Shown one piece after another: positions 5,853 to 13,664 of a stretch of 17,310 bases of DNA (positions within the stretch are counted from its first letter, which is position 1; each line of letters opens with the position of its first letter). The notes beneath the pieces were generated by a model. The model did no database searches. It was not told where the DNA came from and worked only from the letters and a program-made list of their open reading frames with translations. This DNA is from an uncultured Acetatifactor sp. (GTDB lineage Bacteria; Bacillota; Clostridia; Lachnospirales; Lachnospiraceae). The stretch covers positions 1 through 17,310 of the forward strand of contig CAJUSI010000065.1 in assembly GCA_910589035.1 (NCBI GenBank), written 5' to 3'. Position numbers and translations under genes: made by a program.

Positions 5853-6802
5853 TGGCTGAGAAGAAGACCAAAGTCTGGAAGGCAGAAGGTGCGAAAAAGT
5901 CAGGGAAGGCTTCCGGACTCAGGAAGAAACTTGCTTCACCTGTGGTGACGGTCGCTTTGTTTGCCGTGGCGGCAGGGATGCTTTTGACCAGTACCATTGG
6001 CGGAACCAGGGCTGCGCTGACCTATCAGTCCGAGGATTATATCGCACAGGTGGCATTGGACCATATCGGCGTGACGCTGCTGGAAAACGGCAAAGAAATT
6101 TCGTGGCGCTATTATACCCGGGAGTCTGATACGCAGTATAAGCTCATTACCGAGACGGGCAGACTGCTGACCAATATGCTTCAGGAAGACGAAAAGCTGC
6201 AGCCGGGAAAGAAATATAAGGAAGAGCTGGCCGTTGTAAACAGCGGCGGTATCGACGAATATGTGAGAGTTACCATTTATAAATACTGGCTGCCGGCCGA
6301 GGCTGAGCAGCAGGCGGCCGAATCTGCAGATGAGACACTGCCGCCGCGTCCGAAAATGCAGGAGCTGGATCCCGATCTGATCCACCTGAACCTGGTCAAT
6401 CCTCAGGTCTGGCTGAAGGATACGGAGGCGTCCGGCAGTGAGGGAAGCGGCGCCTATAAGGAGAGAACCGTTCTATACTATAAGGATATTCTGAAGATGG
6501 GCGAGATGACGGAGCCCTTCTGCGATTCCCTGACAATCGACCGGGAGATCGCGTCCAAGGTGAGGGAAGAGGTAACTACAGACGGGAAATATACCACCAT
6601 CAAGACGATTTATGCCTATGACGGTGTGGAATTTGTGGTAGAGGTTGAAGTGGACGCCGTGCAGGATCACAATGCCCAGGATGCCATTCTGAGCGCATGG
6701 GGCCGCAGGGTGGAGATTGAGAACGGCTCGTTGGCAGGCAGCAGCGGTATTCTGAAATCGGTACCCGCCTCAGCGTCTGTGAATCCTGGGGAAGGGGAGT
6801 AA
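5852..6802 (+). CDS. SipW-dependent TasA/camelysin-like protein
   Basis: The 316-residue product has a long basic N-terminus (about 28 residues rich in Lys) before a hydrophobic segment (29-50) and then STIGGTRAALTYQSEDY (47-63), which resembles the GTxAxFT cleavage region of SipW substrates. The rest is soluble and beta-rich: LQPGKKYKEELAVVNSGGIDEYVRVTIYKYW around 116-146 is typical of camelysin/TasA-like domains, where the conjugation of neighbouring strands replaces an anchor. No membrane segment or sorting motif is seen at the C-terminus. It starts inside the stop codon of the preceding gene and is followed after 12 bases by a cell-wall-anchored protein. It is probably a second fibre subunit or accessory protein; that role is inferred from context. 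Confidence 0.7.
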   Translation: MAEKKTKVWKAEGAKKSGKASGLRKKLASPVVTVALFAVAAGMLLTSTIGGTRAALTYQSEDYIAQVALDHIGVTLLENGKEISWRYYTRESDTQYKLITETGRLLTNMLQEDEKLQPGKKYKEELAVVNSGGIDEYVRVTIYKYWLPAEAEQQAAESADETLPPRPKMQELDPDLIHLNLVNPQVWLKDTEASGSEGSGAYKERTVLYYKDILKMGEMTEPFCDSLTIDREIASKVREEVTTDGKYTTIKTIYAYDGVEFVVEVEVDAVQDHNAQDAILSAWGRRVEIENGSLAGSSGILKSVPASASVNPGEGE

Positions 6803-6814
6803 GGAGGAAACGGC

Positions 6815-7576
6815 ATGAAGAGAAGAATCGGTGTATTGCTCCTGACCATGTGCTGTCTGTTCGCCGATACGGCCATGCAGGTTCGGGCGGAGGATGCGGA
6901 AGGAAAAGTGGAATTCACCCCCGAGAACAATATGGAGAGTGATTTTACATCGGATAAAATAGCCACGATGGTAAGCGGCGTGCAGCCGGGGGATACCGTT
7001 ACCTTTACGGTGAACCTGAGCAATAAGAATAAAGAGACCACGGACTGGTACATGACCAATAAAGTCCTGGAATCTCTGGAGAAATACAATAATGATGCGT
7101 CGGGCGGTGCCTACACCTACCGCCTGGTCTATATCAGCGGGACTGAGGAAAACGTGCTCTTTGACAGCGATGACGTGGGCGGCGAGACCGCCAGCGGGGC
7201 AGGGCAGGGCCTGAGCGAGGCAACTCATTCGCTGGAGGGCTGGTTTTATCTGGATACCCTGAGCACCGGACAGAGCGGCAGGGTCGAGCTTACGGTGGGG
7301 CTGGACGGTGAGACGGAGGTCAACACCTACCAGAATACCCAGGCGGCTTTGCAGCTGAACTTTGCGGTGGAGGTGAGACCCGGAGTGACGGAGGTGGATG
7401 AGACCGTTACCACTACGGAGGACAGCACGTCCAGGCAGACCACCATAGTGAAGACAGGTGATGAGACAAATCTCCTGCCCTTCTATATAGCAATGATGAT
7501 CAGCGGAATCCTGGTTCTGGTTCTGGCCTTCTACAGCATGAGGCAGGGGAAGAAAGAGAAGGAGGAGGGTAAGTGA
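6815..7576 (+). CDS. Cell-wall-anchored surface protein with VKTGD sorting signal
   Basis: The 253-residue product has a signal peptide (1-25), an extracellular beta-rich domain (about 30-190; VQPGDTVTFTVNLSN is typical of such folds) and a Thr/Ser-rich linker. A C-terminal sorting signal follows: IVKTGDETN (211-219), a hydrophobic helix (220-241) and a basic tail RQGKKEKEEGK. This is the layout sortases recognise, with VKTG in place of LPxTG; class B sortases of clostridia are known to accept variants such as PPKTG. The neighbouring sortase is the obvious partner. TAAGGAGG precedes the ATG, and the next gene starts one base after the stop, so cotranscription is very likely. It is probably the link between the fibre and the wall. 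Confidence 0.78.
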   Translation: MKRRIGVLLLTMCCLFADTAMQVRAEDAEGKVEFTPENNMESDFTSDKIATMVSGVQPGDTVTFTVNLSNKNKETTDWYMTNKVLESLEKYNNDASGGAYTYRLVYISGTEENVLFDSDDVGGETASGAGQGLSEATHSLEGWFYLDTLSTGQSGRVELTVGLDGETEVNTYQNTQAALQLNFAVEVRPGVTEVDETVTTTEDSTSRQTTIVKTGDETNLLPFYIAMMISGILVLVLAFYSMRQGKKEKEEGK

Positions 7577-7577
7577 T

Positions 7578-8561
7578 ATGAGAGCGGCAAAAAGAGTTCT
7601 CGGCATATTGCTTTGCGCGGTATTGCTTCTTTCCACGGGCTATTCCGTCAAGGCCGCTGAAGGGGAAAATTCTGCTTATACCTATACAGTCCGGATCCTT
7701 GCAGGAAAACAGGGAAGCATCGATAATCCGGAGGTGGTATCGGTTACCAACAACAAAGATGCTGTGATCACCTGCAGCGGAGATATGGTGGTCATCTCAA
7801 ACCTGAAATATGGGGATAATATCAGATTCGACAGGGAAAAGGTGACCAAGAGCAATGCAAACAAATATTATGTCAAGGGTTTCCGAGAGAGCGGCAAGGA
7901 CAGCGGGGAGCTGGCCACCCCGGATTTCATTGTGACCGAGGACAGGGATTATGTGGTTGCCTACGGCCTGGCGAAGAATCTGGTTCCGTATGTGGTTCAT
8001 TATCATGACGCAAACGGAAATACCCTGGCGGAGAGTGAGACTTACTACGGAACCATCAATGAAAAGCCCATTGTTCCGTATAAATATATTGACGGTTATC
8101 AGCCGCAGGCGTATAATCTGACTAAGACCCTGAAGGGAGATCCTGCGGAGGATGTATTTACCTTCACCTATACGCCCGTTCCGCCCGGGACGGTGGTTAC
8201 CAGATATACTACCATAGTGCTTCCGGGAACCTTTACGGATCTGGGAACGGAAGTAATCGATGACGGCGTGGTTCCTGGTCCCGGCGGAGAAGAGAATCCC
8301 GGCGCTGAGATTGATATCGGCGATGCGGAGCTTCCGTTGGAAACGCCCCAGGAGGTGGATGACCTGGATATCGAGGATGAAACAATTCCCCTCGCGTCTC
8401 CTTTGAACCTTCTGGACAGCATGCGGAGAGTGGTGTTCGAGAACGCTCTTCTGATGAGCCTTCCGATGCCGGCAAGGATTTGCATTCTGCTTCTCATCCC
8501 GGCGCTTGTGGCCCTGGGCATAATATTAATAGTAAAAAATCGTAAGAGGGAAAAAGCATGA
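7578..8561 (+). CDS. Membrane-anchored MucBP-like surface protein
   Basis: The 327-residue product has a signal peptide (1-27) and an N-terminal domain of unknown type. Residues about 138-199 (YVVHYHDANGNTLAESETYYG, then YIDGYQPQAYNLTKTL and FTFTYT) match the MucBP pattern of mucin- or glycan-binding surface repeats. An acidic linker follows, including DIEDETIPLASP (264-275), a spacer often found just before a sorting signal in clostridial wall proteins. Here no KTGD follows; the protein ends in a hydrophobic helix (301-319) and a basic tail, so it is probably retained in the membrane. The last four bases (ATGA) overlap sipW, so the two are translationally coupled. Substrate binding is inferred only. 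Confidence 0.68.
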   Translation: MRAAKRVLGILLCAVLLLSTGYSVKAAEGENSAYTYTVRILAGKQGSIDNPEVVSVTNNKDAVITCSGDMVVISNLKYGDNIRFDREKVTKSNANKYYVKGFRESGKDSGELATPDFIVTEDRDYVVAYGLAKNLVPYVVHYHDANGNTLAESETYYGTINEKPIVPYKYIDGYQPQAYNLTKTLKGDPAEDVFTFTYTPVPPGTVVTRYTTIVLPGTFTDLGTEVIDDGVVPGPGGEENPGAEIDIGDAELPLETPQEVDDLDIEDETIPLASPLNLLDSMRRVVFENALLMSLPMPARICILLLIPALVALGIILIVKNRKREKA

Positions 8562-9067
8562 GGGGCGGGAAACTGATTCCTGCCCTCTGCAATTTACTGG
8601 GAACCCTGATTCTGGTTCTGGTCATCGCTTCCTGCCTGCCCCTGACGGTGCCGAGGCTTTTCGGCTACGAGATCTATGAGGTGGTCAGCGGAAGCATGGA
8701 GCCGGAGATTCCCGTGGGAAGTGTGATCTATGTGGCGGCAGCGCAGCCGGAGGATATCCGGGAGGAGGATGTGATTGCCTTTCGGAGCGGAGACACTATT
8801 ATCACACACAGGGTTGTCACAAACCGCAAGCTGGACGGGGAATTCGTCACCAAGGGAGATGCCAATGAGCTGGAGGATATGAATTCCGTTCCCTACGAGA
8901 ACCTGGTCGGGCGGGTGGAACACCATTTTCCCATAGTGGGAAGGCTGATGGTAGTATACACAGGAACCGTGGGCAAGGCATACGTGATCTGCTTTGCCGC
9001 CTGCGGCGCCATGCTGAATATGCTTGCAGGAAGACTTCGGGACAGGAATAAAGAGAAAGAGACATAA
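8558..9067 (+). CDS. sipW: SipW-type signal peptidase I
   Basis: The 169-residue product has an N-terminal membrane helix (about 8-30), the serine nucleophile in VVSGSMEP (Ser46), and THRVV (His84), where the archaeal/ER-type enzymes carry His in place of the bacterial Lys. It also has TKGDAN (98-103, Asp101) and a second C-terminal helix (136-158). These features place it in the S26B/SipW branch, which in Bacillus removes the signal peptides of TasA and TapA. Two TasA-like proteins upstream in the same run are the expected substrates. It overlaps the preceding gene by four bases. The 3' end is part of a short tandem duplication (see the repeat at 9041-9111). Confidence 0.9.
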   Translation: MRGGKLIPALCNLLGTLILVLVIASCLPLTVPRLFGYEIYEVVSGSMEPEIPVGSVIYVAAAQPEDIREEDVIAFRSGDTIITHRVVTNRKLDGEFVTKGDANELEDMNSVPYENLVGRVEHHFPIVGRLMVVYTGTVGKAYVICFAACGAMLNMLAGRLRDRNKEKET

Positions 9068-9111
9068 GGAAAGTTCTGGACAGGAACAAAGCGAAAGAGG
9101 CGTAAGGAAAG
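9041..9111 (+). repeat. 38-base-spaced direct repeat at the end of sipW
   Basis: The sequence beginning GACAGGAATAAAGAG (9041-9073) recurs at 9079-9111 with about four differences over 33 bases. The first copy covers the sipW stop codon and the second copy lies in the gap before the sortase gene, where it supplies a second AAGGAAAG that acts as the sortase ribosome-binding site. It looks like an old tandem duplication. Confidence 0.8.
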
Positions 9112-9117
9112 ACCGGT

Positions 9118-9903
9118 ATGGGAAAGAAGATCAGATTTCTTATCATGGCATTGGCGCTGATTGTGTTCGGCGCATGCGCCTTTATTATCTACTCCGCCAA
9201 GAGGAATTACCGCACGGAGGAGGAGATATACGAGAAAGCAGCTGAGGAGTATGTGCGGCCGGTTTCTGCAGAGGAGGGGAAGAACGGCTCCCTGCCGGAG
9301 GGCGCGGAAGGCGAAGCGGCAGAGCATGCTCCAATAGAAGTGGATTTCGAGGCGCTTCTGGCAGAAAGCGCCGATGCGGTGGGATGGCTCTACTGCGAGG
9401 GGACGACGATCAACTATCCCGTGGTACAGGGAAAGGACAACACCTTTTATCTGCACCATAATTACAGCGGTGAGAAGCAGAACTCCGGCGCGGTATTTGT
9501 GGATGCGGACAATGGGCCCGGCTTTCAGGATGCGAATACCTTCGTGTACGGGCATTACATGAATGACGGCTCCATGTTTGCGGTATTGCGCTCCTGGGAG
9601 GAAGAGGGATTTTACGAGGAGCATTCGGTTATGTGGCTTTTAACGCCGGAGCAGGATTACAAGGTGGTTCTCTTTGCCGGGTATACCACGGTCGCCGGAT
9701 CGGAGATTTATTCTATTTTCGATGACCCGGGCAGGGAGTTTGAGGCATATCTGCGCTACTGCGCAGAAAAATCGGATTTCGAGACGGATGTGAATCTGGA
9801 GGGGGCGAGAAACTGTATCGTGCTCTCCACATGTGCGTTATATACGGCTACCGATTCCAGATATGTCATGCACGGCATTCTGGTGCCGGTGGACAAACCC
9901 TGA
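9118..9903 (+). CDS. srtB: Class B sortase
   Basis: The 261-residue product has one N-terminal membrane helix (about 5-26) and an extracellular linker. The class B sortase domain follows: VGWLYCEGTTINYPVVQG (88-105), YLHHNYSGEKQNSGAVFVD (111-129), the catalytic His in YGHYM (His146), the catalytic Cys in LSTCALY (Cys239) and the catalytic Arg in TDSRYVMHG (Arg248). All three active-site residues are present, so an active transpeptidase is expected. Its likely substrate is the VKTGD protein encoded at 6815-7576, anchored to peptidoglycan or joined into a polymer. AAGGAAAG precedes the ATG. The last gene of the fibre module, it is separated by 100 bases from the lipoprotein gene that opens the pilus-like module. 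Confidence 0.92.
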   Translation: MGKKIRFLIMALALIVFGACAFIIYSAKRNYRTEEEIYEKAAEEYVRPVSAEEGKNGSLPEGAEGEAAEHAPIEVDFEALLAESADAVGWLYCEGTTINYPVVQGKDNTFYLHHNYSGEKQNSGAVFVDADNGPGFQDANTFVYGHYMNDGSMFAVLRSWEEEGFYEEHSVMWLLTPEQDYKVVLFAGYTTVAGSEIYSIFDDPGREFEAYLRYCAEKSDFETDVNLEGARNCIVLSTCALYTATDSRYVMHGILVPVDKP

Positions 9904-10003
9904 TATAATATCGGGCGCTTAACGACGAAATCTTATGCAAAGCGGCAGAAGCTGGTTCCGGTTTATTCGGGTCAGGTATAAGGAGGGAGGTGATTGGTGA
10001 CTC

Positions 10004-11035
10004 ATGCGGTGTCATATGAGAATATATCCTGTACTGCTCTTTCTGGTATTGGGCCTGTGCGGCTGCGGAAGTGACGGGATGGGAACGCAGGGTTCCCAAT
10101 CCCAGAGCGGACAGGATACTGTGAATTTCCCGGAAGAGGAGAGCGAGCTTACCGTTCCCACGGCGTCCTACGCTTCGGGAGATAAAAGCGGCAAAGAAGA
10201 TTTTACGCCCTATCAGGCGCCGGAATTTGCGGATTCCGGGTTTCATGAGGAGCTTGCCCAGGGCAAGGGAGATGTGCTGGTGGATCTCTCCGCGGTTTCC
10301 CAGGGATATCTGGCAGTTTCGGCTAGGGCCGATTCCCGCCTGAAGGTACAGGTGATCAAGCAGAATGCGGAGGAGACCACCTATTCCTATAATCTGGCTC
10401 AGGACGGGACACCCTCCGTATTCCCGATTCAGAGCGGGGACGGCAGTTACACTGTTATTGTGGCGCAGAATACTACCGGTACCAAATATACCGTTTTGTA
10501 TAATGCGGATTTCGAGGTGAAGCTGGAGGATGAGTTTCAGCCGTTTTTGCGTCCCAGCGATTATGTCAATTATAATGAAGACTCCGAATGCGTAAAGAAG
10601 GCGGCGGAGCTTGCGGAGGAGGCGGAGGATGCCCTGGGAGTAGTGGCCGGGGTTTATTCTTATATCTGCGCCAATGTGACCTATGACAGGGATCTGGCAC
10701 GAAGTATTCAGGAGAAAAAAGTCACGGTCTACCTGCCCGATGTGGACGCTGTGCTGTCTTCGGGCAAGGGAATTTGCTTTGATTATGCCGCACTTACGGC
10801 GGCCATGCTGCGCAGCCAGGGCATTCCCACCAAAATGATTTTCGGCGATGTTTCGCCGGATAATCTCTACCATGCCTGGAATATGTTTTATACGGAGGAG
10901 ACGGGATGGGTCACGGTGGGCTATGAGGTCAGTGCGGACAGCTGGAATCGGCTGGATCTGACTTTCTCCGCCAACGGAGCGGACGGAAGCTTTATCGGGG
11001 ACGGCAGTAATTATACGGATGTCTTTATTTATTAG
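10004..11035 (+). CDS. Transglutaminase-like lipoprotein
   Basis: The 343-residue product has a lipoprotein signal peptide ending in LCGC (Cys21 is the likely lipidated residue), a low-complexity Gln/Ser/Glu linker, and a beta-rich middle part. A transglutaminase-like domain occupies about 205-325: the nucleophile in GKGICFDYAALTAAMLRSQG (Cys258), the His in LYHAWN (His290) and a final RLDLTF (Asp318). The triad appears intact. Such domains in bacteria act as transglutaminases or, more often, as proteases or other acyl-transfer enzymes, so the reaction is not certain. The ATG follows GGAGGTGAT by 9 bases; another ATG lies at 10016. It is tethered outside the membrane and lies between the sortase locus and the pilus-like genes. 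Confidence 0.82.
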   Translation: MRCHMRIYPVLLFLVLGLCGCGSDGMGTQGSQSQSGQDTVNFPEEESELTVPTASYASGDKSGKEDFTPYQAPEFADSGFHEELAQGKGDVLVDLSAVSQGYLAVSARADSRLKVQVIKQNAEETTYSYNLAQDGTPSVFPIQSGDGSYTVIVAQNTTGTKYTVLYNADFEVKLEDEFQPFLRPSDYVNYNEDSECVKKAAELAEEAEDALGVVAGVYSYICANVTYDRDLARSIQEKKVTVYLPDVDAVLSSGKGICFDYAALTAAMLRSQGIPTKMIFGDVSPDNLYHAWNMFYTEETGWVTVGYEVSADSWNRLDLTFSANGADGSFIGDGSNYTDVFIY

Positions 11036-11038
11036 CAA

Positions 11039-11065
11039 GAATTGTTGAAAAATTTATGACAATTC
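11039..11065 (+). other. Inverted repeat in the gap before the platform gene
   Basis: GAATTGT (11039-11045) is complementary to ACAATTC (11059-11065), with a 13-base AT-rich loop. There is no T-run after it, so it is not a typical terminator; it may shape the mRNA between the lipoprotein and the platform gene. Confidence 0.4.
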
Positions 11066-11086
11066 CTTAAGAGCGGGAGGGACGAT

Positions 11087-12130
11087 ATGGGAAGCGGGAA
11101 ACTGGACAGTCTTGGGGTAAGCGCGTTCTGCGAGAGTATGGCATTGATGATACAGTCCGGAACACAGGCGGACGAAGCCATTGCTCTGCTCAGAAAGGGA
11201 GGCGGGCGAAAAGGTCCTCTGGAACAGGGGCTTATCGTCATGCAGAGCGAAACGGAGAAAGGAAAGGGACTGTCGGAGGCCATGAAGATCTGCGGTATCT
11301 TTCCGGAATATGCTGTCATGATGACGCAGGCAGGAGAGAAGGCAGGACGCCTGGAGGAGGTGCTGTTCCAGCTTGCGCGGTATTATGCGAATCAGAAGAG
11401 CATGTCGGATAAGCTGAAAAGTGCCGTGATGTATCCTTCTGCCATGCTGGCCATGATTATTGCCATACTGACGGTGATGCTGACGGTGGTAATGCCTGTC
11501 TTTACGGATGTCTACGACAACCTGACGGGGAGTCTTACGATGTCCTCGTACCGATATATCCGCTGGAGCTACCTGTTCTGCTGGGCTGCGCTGATCGCTA
11601 TGGTGGTGATCGTGGTATTGCTGCTGGCCGGACTGCTTCTCTGGAACAGCAAGAAGCGCCCCGCAGTGGAGAAGCTTCTGGGCAGGCTGCCGCTCTGCGC
11701 CCCCATTCTGGAGAGTCTGGGGATGTTTCGCTTTACCTCCGCACTTCTCACCTTTCTGGCCAGCGGCGCCATGCAGGATATTGCGGTGGCGGAGAGCAGT
11801 AAAATGACTGCATGTAAAACCGTGGAGGAGAAAATCAGCCGCTGCGCAAAACGCATGGAGGAAGGACATGGGATTGCACAGGCGGCTTATGATGAAGGAT
11901 TATTTGAACCTGTCTATGGACGGATGCTTCTGGCAGGGGAGCGCAGCGGAAGTCTGGAGAGTGTGCTTCGAAAGCTGACGGATTTGCTGGGAGAGCACTG
12001 CACAGCGTTGGTTGACAGGCTGGTAGGAATTGTGGATCCGCTGTTGTCAGGGGTACTCCTGGTGACGGTGGGATTGTCCCTGCTGAGCGTTATGCTGCCT
12101 CTGATAGGGATGATGGGTTCCATCGGATAA
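11087..12130 (+). CDS. GspF/PilC-type inner-membrane platform protein
   Basis: The 347-residue product has the two-repeat GspF architecture. A cytoplasmic domain (about 10-110; MIQSGTQADEAIALLR, PEYAVMMTQAGEKAGRLEEVL) is followed by membrane helix 1 (115-138). Helix 2 (161-186) precedes the second cytoplasmic domain (205-300; FTSALLTFLASGAMQ, YGRMLLAGERSGSLESVL), and helix 3 spans 312-340. GEKxGxLE and GERSGSLE are the paired family motifs. These proteins couple the ATPase to the pseudopilin fibre in type IV pili and type II secretion. AGCGGGAGGGACG lies before the ATG. It is followed after 12 bases by the first pseudopilin-like gene. At 347 residues it is somewhat shorter than the usual 400, mostly at the N-terminus. 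Confidence 0.88.
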   Translation: MGSGKLDSLGVSAFCESMALMIQSGTQADEAIALLRKGGGRKGPLEQGLIVMQSETEKGKGLSEAMKICGIFPEYAVMMTQAGEKAGRLEEVLFQLARYYANQKSMSDKLKSAVMYPSAMLAMIIAILTVMLTVVMPVFTDVYDNLTGSLTMSSYRYIRWSYLFCWAALIAMVVIVVLLLAGLLLWNSKKRPAVEKLLGRLPLCAPILESLGMFRFTSALLTFLASGAMQDIAVAESSKMTACKTVEEKISRCAKRMEEGHGIAQAAYDEGLFEPVYGRMLLAGERSGSLESVLRKLTDLLGEHCTALVDRLVGIVDPLLSGVLLVTVGLSLLSVMLPLIGMMGSIG

Positions 12131-12142
12131 GGAGGTGTGCCC

Positions 12143-12598
12143 ATGAGGCGGAAGGGTGTTTCACTGATGGTATTTTATTCCATCGGAATTGCTTTGTTTT
12201 TTATGATGGGATTTCTCCTGTTGGTGGCTGTGGGAGCCGGGACTTACAGGGATATTGCCCGGGGCCAGTCACAGAATAACGAGGGCAGAGCGCTGCTGTC
12301 CTATCTCTCTACCTGCGTCAGAACCAATGACACGGAGAGCGGAATCAGCGTTTCCTGGGAGGAAGAGGGACCGGTGCTGACGATTGCCGACGGCAGCTCG
12401 GGGTTTGGCCTGAGAATCTATCAACGAGAGGGACATCTGTTGGAGAACTACGGACGGCTGGAGGAGGACCTTAATCCGTCAATCGCCCAGGTGATCGGAG
12501 AGACGGGGGAATTCCGGGTGGAGGAGCCGGAAAAGGGAACTTATGTGGTAATCACCGATGCCGGCAGAGTGATGCTTCATGTAAGATGCAGCCAGTAG
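12143..12598 (+). CDS. Small pseudopilin-like protein (DUF4860-like)
   Basis: The 151-residue product starts MRRKGVSLMVFYSIGIALFF: a short basic leader ending in Gly5, then a hydrophobic helix (6-32) and a soluble domain (about 45-150). This resembles a type IV prepilin, but the expected Glu at mature position 5 is Val10, so it would be a minor or non-canonical pseudopilin. The soluble part (ALLSYLSTCVRTND, GFGLRIYQREGHLLENY) agrees with my memory of the DUF4860 family of Lachnospiraceae pilus-like loci. The start is ATG 12143, seven bases after AGGAGG; the GTG at 12137 overlaps that site and is rejected. It sits between the platform gene and two further small membrane proteins. Confidence 0.7.
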   Translation: MRRKGVSLMVFYSIGIALFFMMGFLLLVAVGAGTYRDIARGQSQNNEGRALLSYLSTCVRTNDTESGISVSWEEEGPVLTIADGSSGFGLRIYQREGHLLENYGRLEEDLNPSIAQVIGETGEFRVEEPEKGTYVVITDAGRVMLHVRCSQ

Positions 12599-12621
12599 AG
12601 AAAAGGCGGGGTTAATATGAG

Positions 12622-13089
12622 ATGAAACGGAAAAACGATTTAAACAATACGCAGGGAAGAATGCATCGTATCACTGCTTTTTATATTGAGACCCTTGTCC
12701 TGACGGTCGTCTTTATCGCGGTTATTCTGGTTTTAATGTGGGTTTTTGCGCTGTCTGGAAGAATGAGCACCCGGGCGAAGCTGCTGACCAATGCCGTGCA
12801 TCTGGCGGAAAATGCAGCGGAAGCGGTGGCGGCATCGGATAGTGAGGATAAACTGTTTGCCCTGTTGGATGAAGCCGGCAGGGGAAATGTCACCGGGCCG
12901 GAGGAAGGGGAAGGAAGCTTCTTTCGGGTGCGGTATGACGGAGAAATGAATCCTGCGGCGGACGGAAGCTTCCGGGTGGATGTGACCTGGGAACCGCAGG
13001 AGGGAGACCTGGTGAAAAGCGGGATCACCGTGTATTGGAATGAGGAAGTGATCTATACGCTGGACACGGCGGTTTATGCGGGGAGGTAG
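12622..13089 (+). CDS. Small pseudopilin-like protein with Glu in the helix start
   Basis: The 155-residue product has a longer leader of about 18 residues, then AFYIETLVLTVVFIAVILVLMW (19-40), followed by a soluble domain (50-155; AENAAEAVAASDSE, GSFRVDVTWEPQEGDLVKSGITVYW). If residue 19 were mature position 1, Glu23 would sit at the conserved +5 position, but the residue before it is Thr18 where Gly is usual. It is therefore a prepilin-like protein whose cleavage by a prepilin peptidase is doubtful. The start is ATG 12622; a nearer ATG at 12617 stops after two codons. It has an intermediate ribosome-binding site (AGGCGGGG). No database family is recognised; the role is inferred from position and architecture. 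Confidence 0.65.
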   Translation: MKRKNDLNNTQGRMHRITAFYIETLVLTVVFIAVILVLMWVFALSGRMSTRAKLLTNAVHLAENAAEAVAASDSEDKLFALLDEAGRGNVTGPEEGEGSFFRVRYDGEMNPAADGSFRVDVTWEPQEGDLVKSGITVYWNEEVIYTLDTAVYAGR

Positions 13090-13208
13090 TTTCCCGTGCG
13101 GGCATGGGGCACCTGCGAATGTCCGCAGCCGGAGTGTATGGAGCTGGCTATACGGGGCCGGCAGGTTTCCATGGGGCCATGGGCCCCTGTCTGCGAGAGG
13201 AGGTTTTT
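13090..13208 (+). other. Hairpin-rich gap between pseudopilin genes
   Basis: This 119-base gap is G/C rich and contains several perfect small inverted repeats, among them CCCG/CGGG (13093-13102), CTGCG/CGCAG (13113-13128) and GGGGCC/GGCCCC around ATG (13177-13191). An open frame starting at 13104 runs in frame into the next gene but lacks a ribosome-binding site. It may influence the relative output of the two halves of the operon. Confidence 0.35.
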
Positions 13209-13616
13209 ATGAGGCATATTCCGATAAGGGTCGGACCGTTGGCGCTTCTGCTGACAGTAATCAGCATCTGTATGACTACATTGGGGGTCCTTGCGTTTAC
13301 CACGGCGAGGGCGGATTGGAAGCTGGCAGAGCAATATGCCGATACGGTACATATCCGATATGAACTGGAGGAAATGGGGCAGGCATTTCTGAGGGATGCG
13401 TGCCGGGCGCTGGATGACGGCGAAAAGGAGCCTGCCATTCCCGGAACCACGAAGGGGGAGGACGGGACCCTGACATGGACGGCTCAAAGAGAGGAGTTCC
13501 GGCTGACGGTGGAGATTGCGCCGCAGGACGGCGGAGGGTTCCGGGTGGCCTGCTGGACGATACAAAAGGACTGGGAGCCTGAGGAAGGACTGGGAGATCT
13601 GTGGCTTGGGGAATGA
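13209..13616 (+). CDS. Third small pseudopilin-like membrane protein
   Basis: The 135-residue product starts MRHIPIRVGPLALLLTVISICMTTLGVLAF: short basic leader, Gly9, then a hydrophobic helix (10-31), an alpha-helical stretch (ADWKLAEQYADTVHIRYELEEMG) and a small beta-rich domain to residue 135. Layout matches a minor pseudopilin, but again the +5 Glu is absent (Leu14) and a Pro follows the Gly. AGGAGG lies 5 bases before ATG 13209; this decides the start over the longer in-frame alternative at 13104, whose extra 35 residues are Gly-rich and unlike a signal. It is followed after 48 bases by pilT. The function is inferred from context and layout only. Confidence 0.65.
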   Translation: MRHIPIRVGPLALLLTVISICMTTLGVLAFTTARADWKLAEQYADTVHIRYELEEMGQAFLRDACRALDDGEKEPAIPGTTKGEDGTLTWTAQREEFRLTVEIAPQDGGGFRVACWTIQKDWEPEEGLGDLWLGE

Positions 13617-13664
13617 CCCCGGGGCCGTTATAAATACAAGGGATTGTGGAGAGAGGTGACGCAT

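Noticed and set aside
6770..7636. 288-codon open frame on the minus strand
   Set aside because: It is antisense to the VKTGD surface protein with signal peptide and sorting signal; no ribosome-binding site or protein features were seen.
9866..11038. 390-codon open frame on the minus strand
   Set aside because: It is antisense to the transglutaminase-like lipoprotein, whose catalytic motifs and lipobox establish the plus strand as coding.
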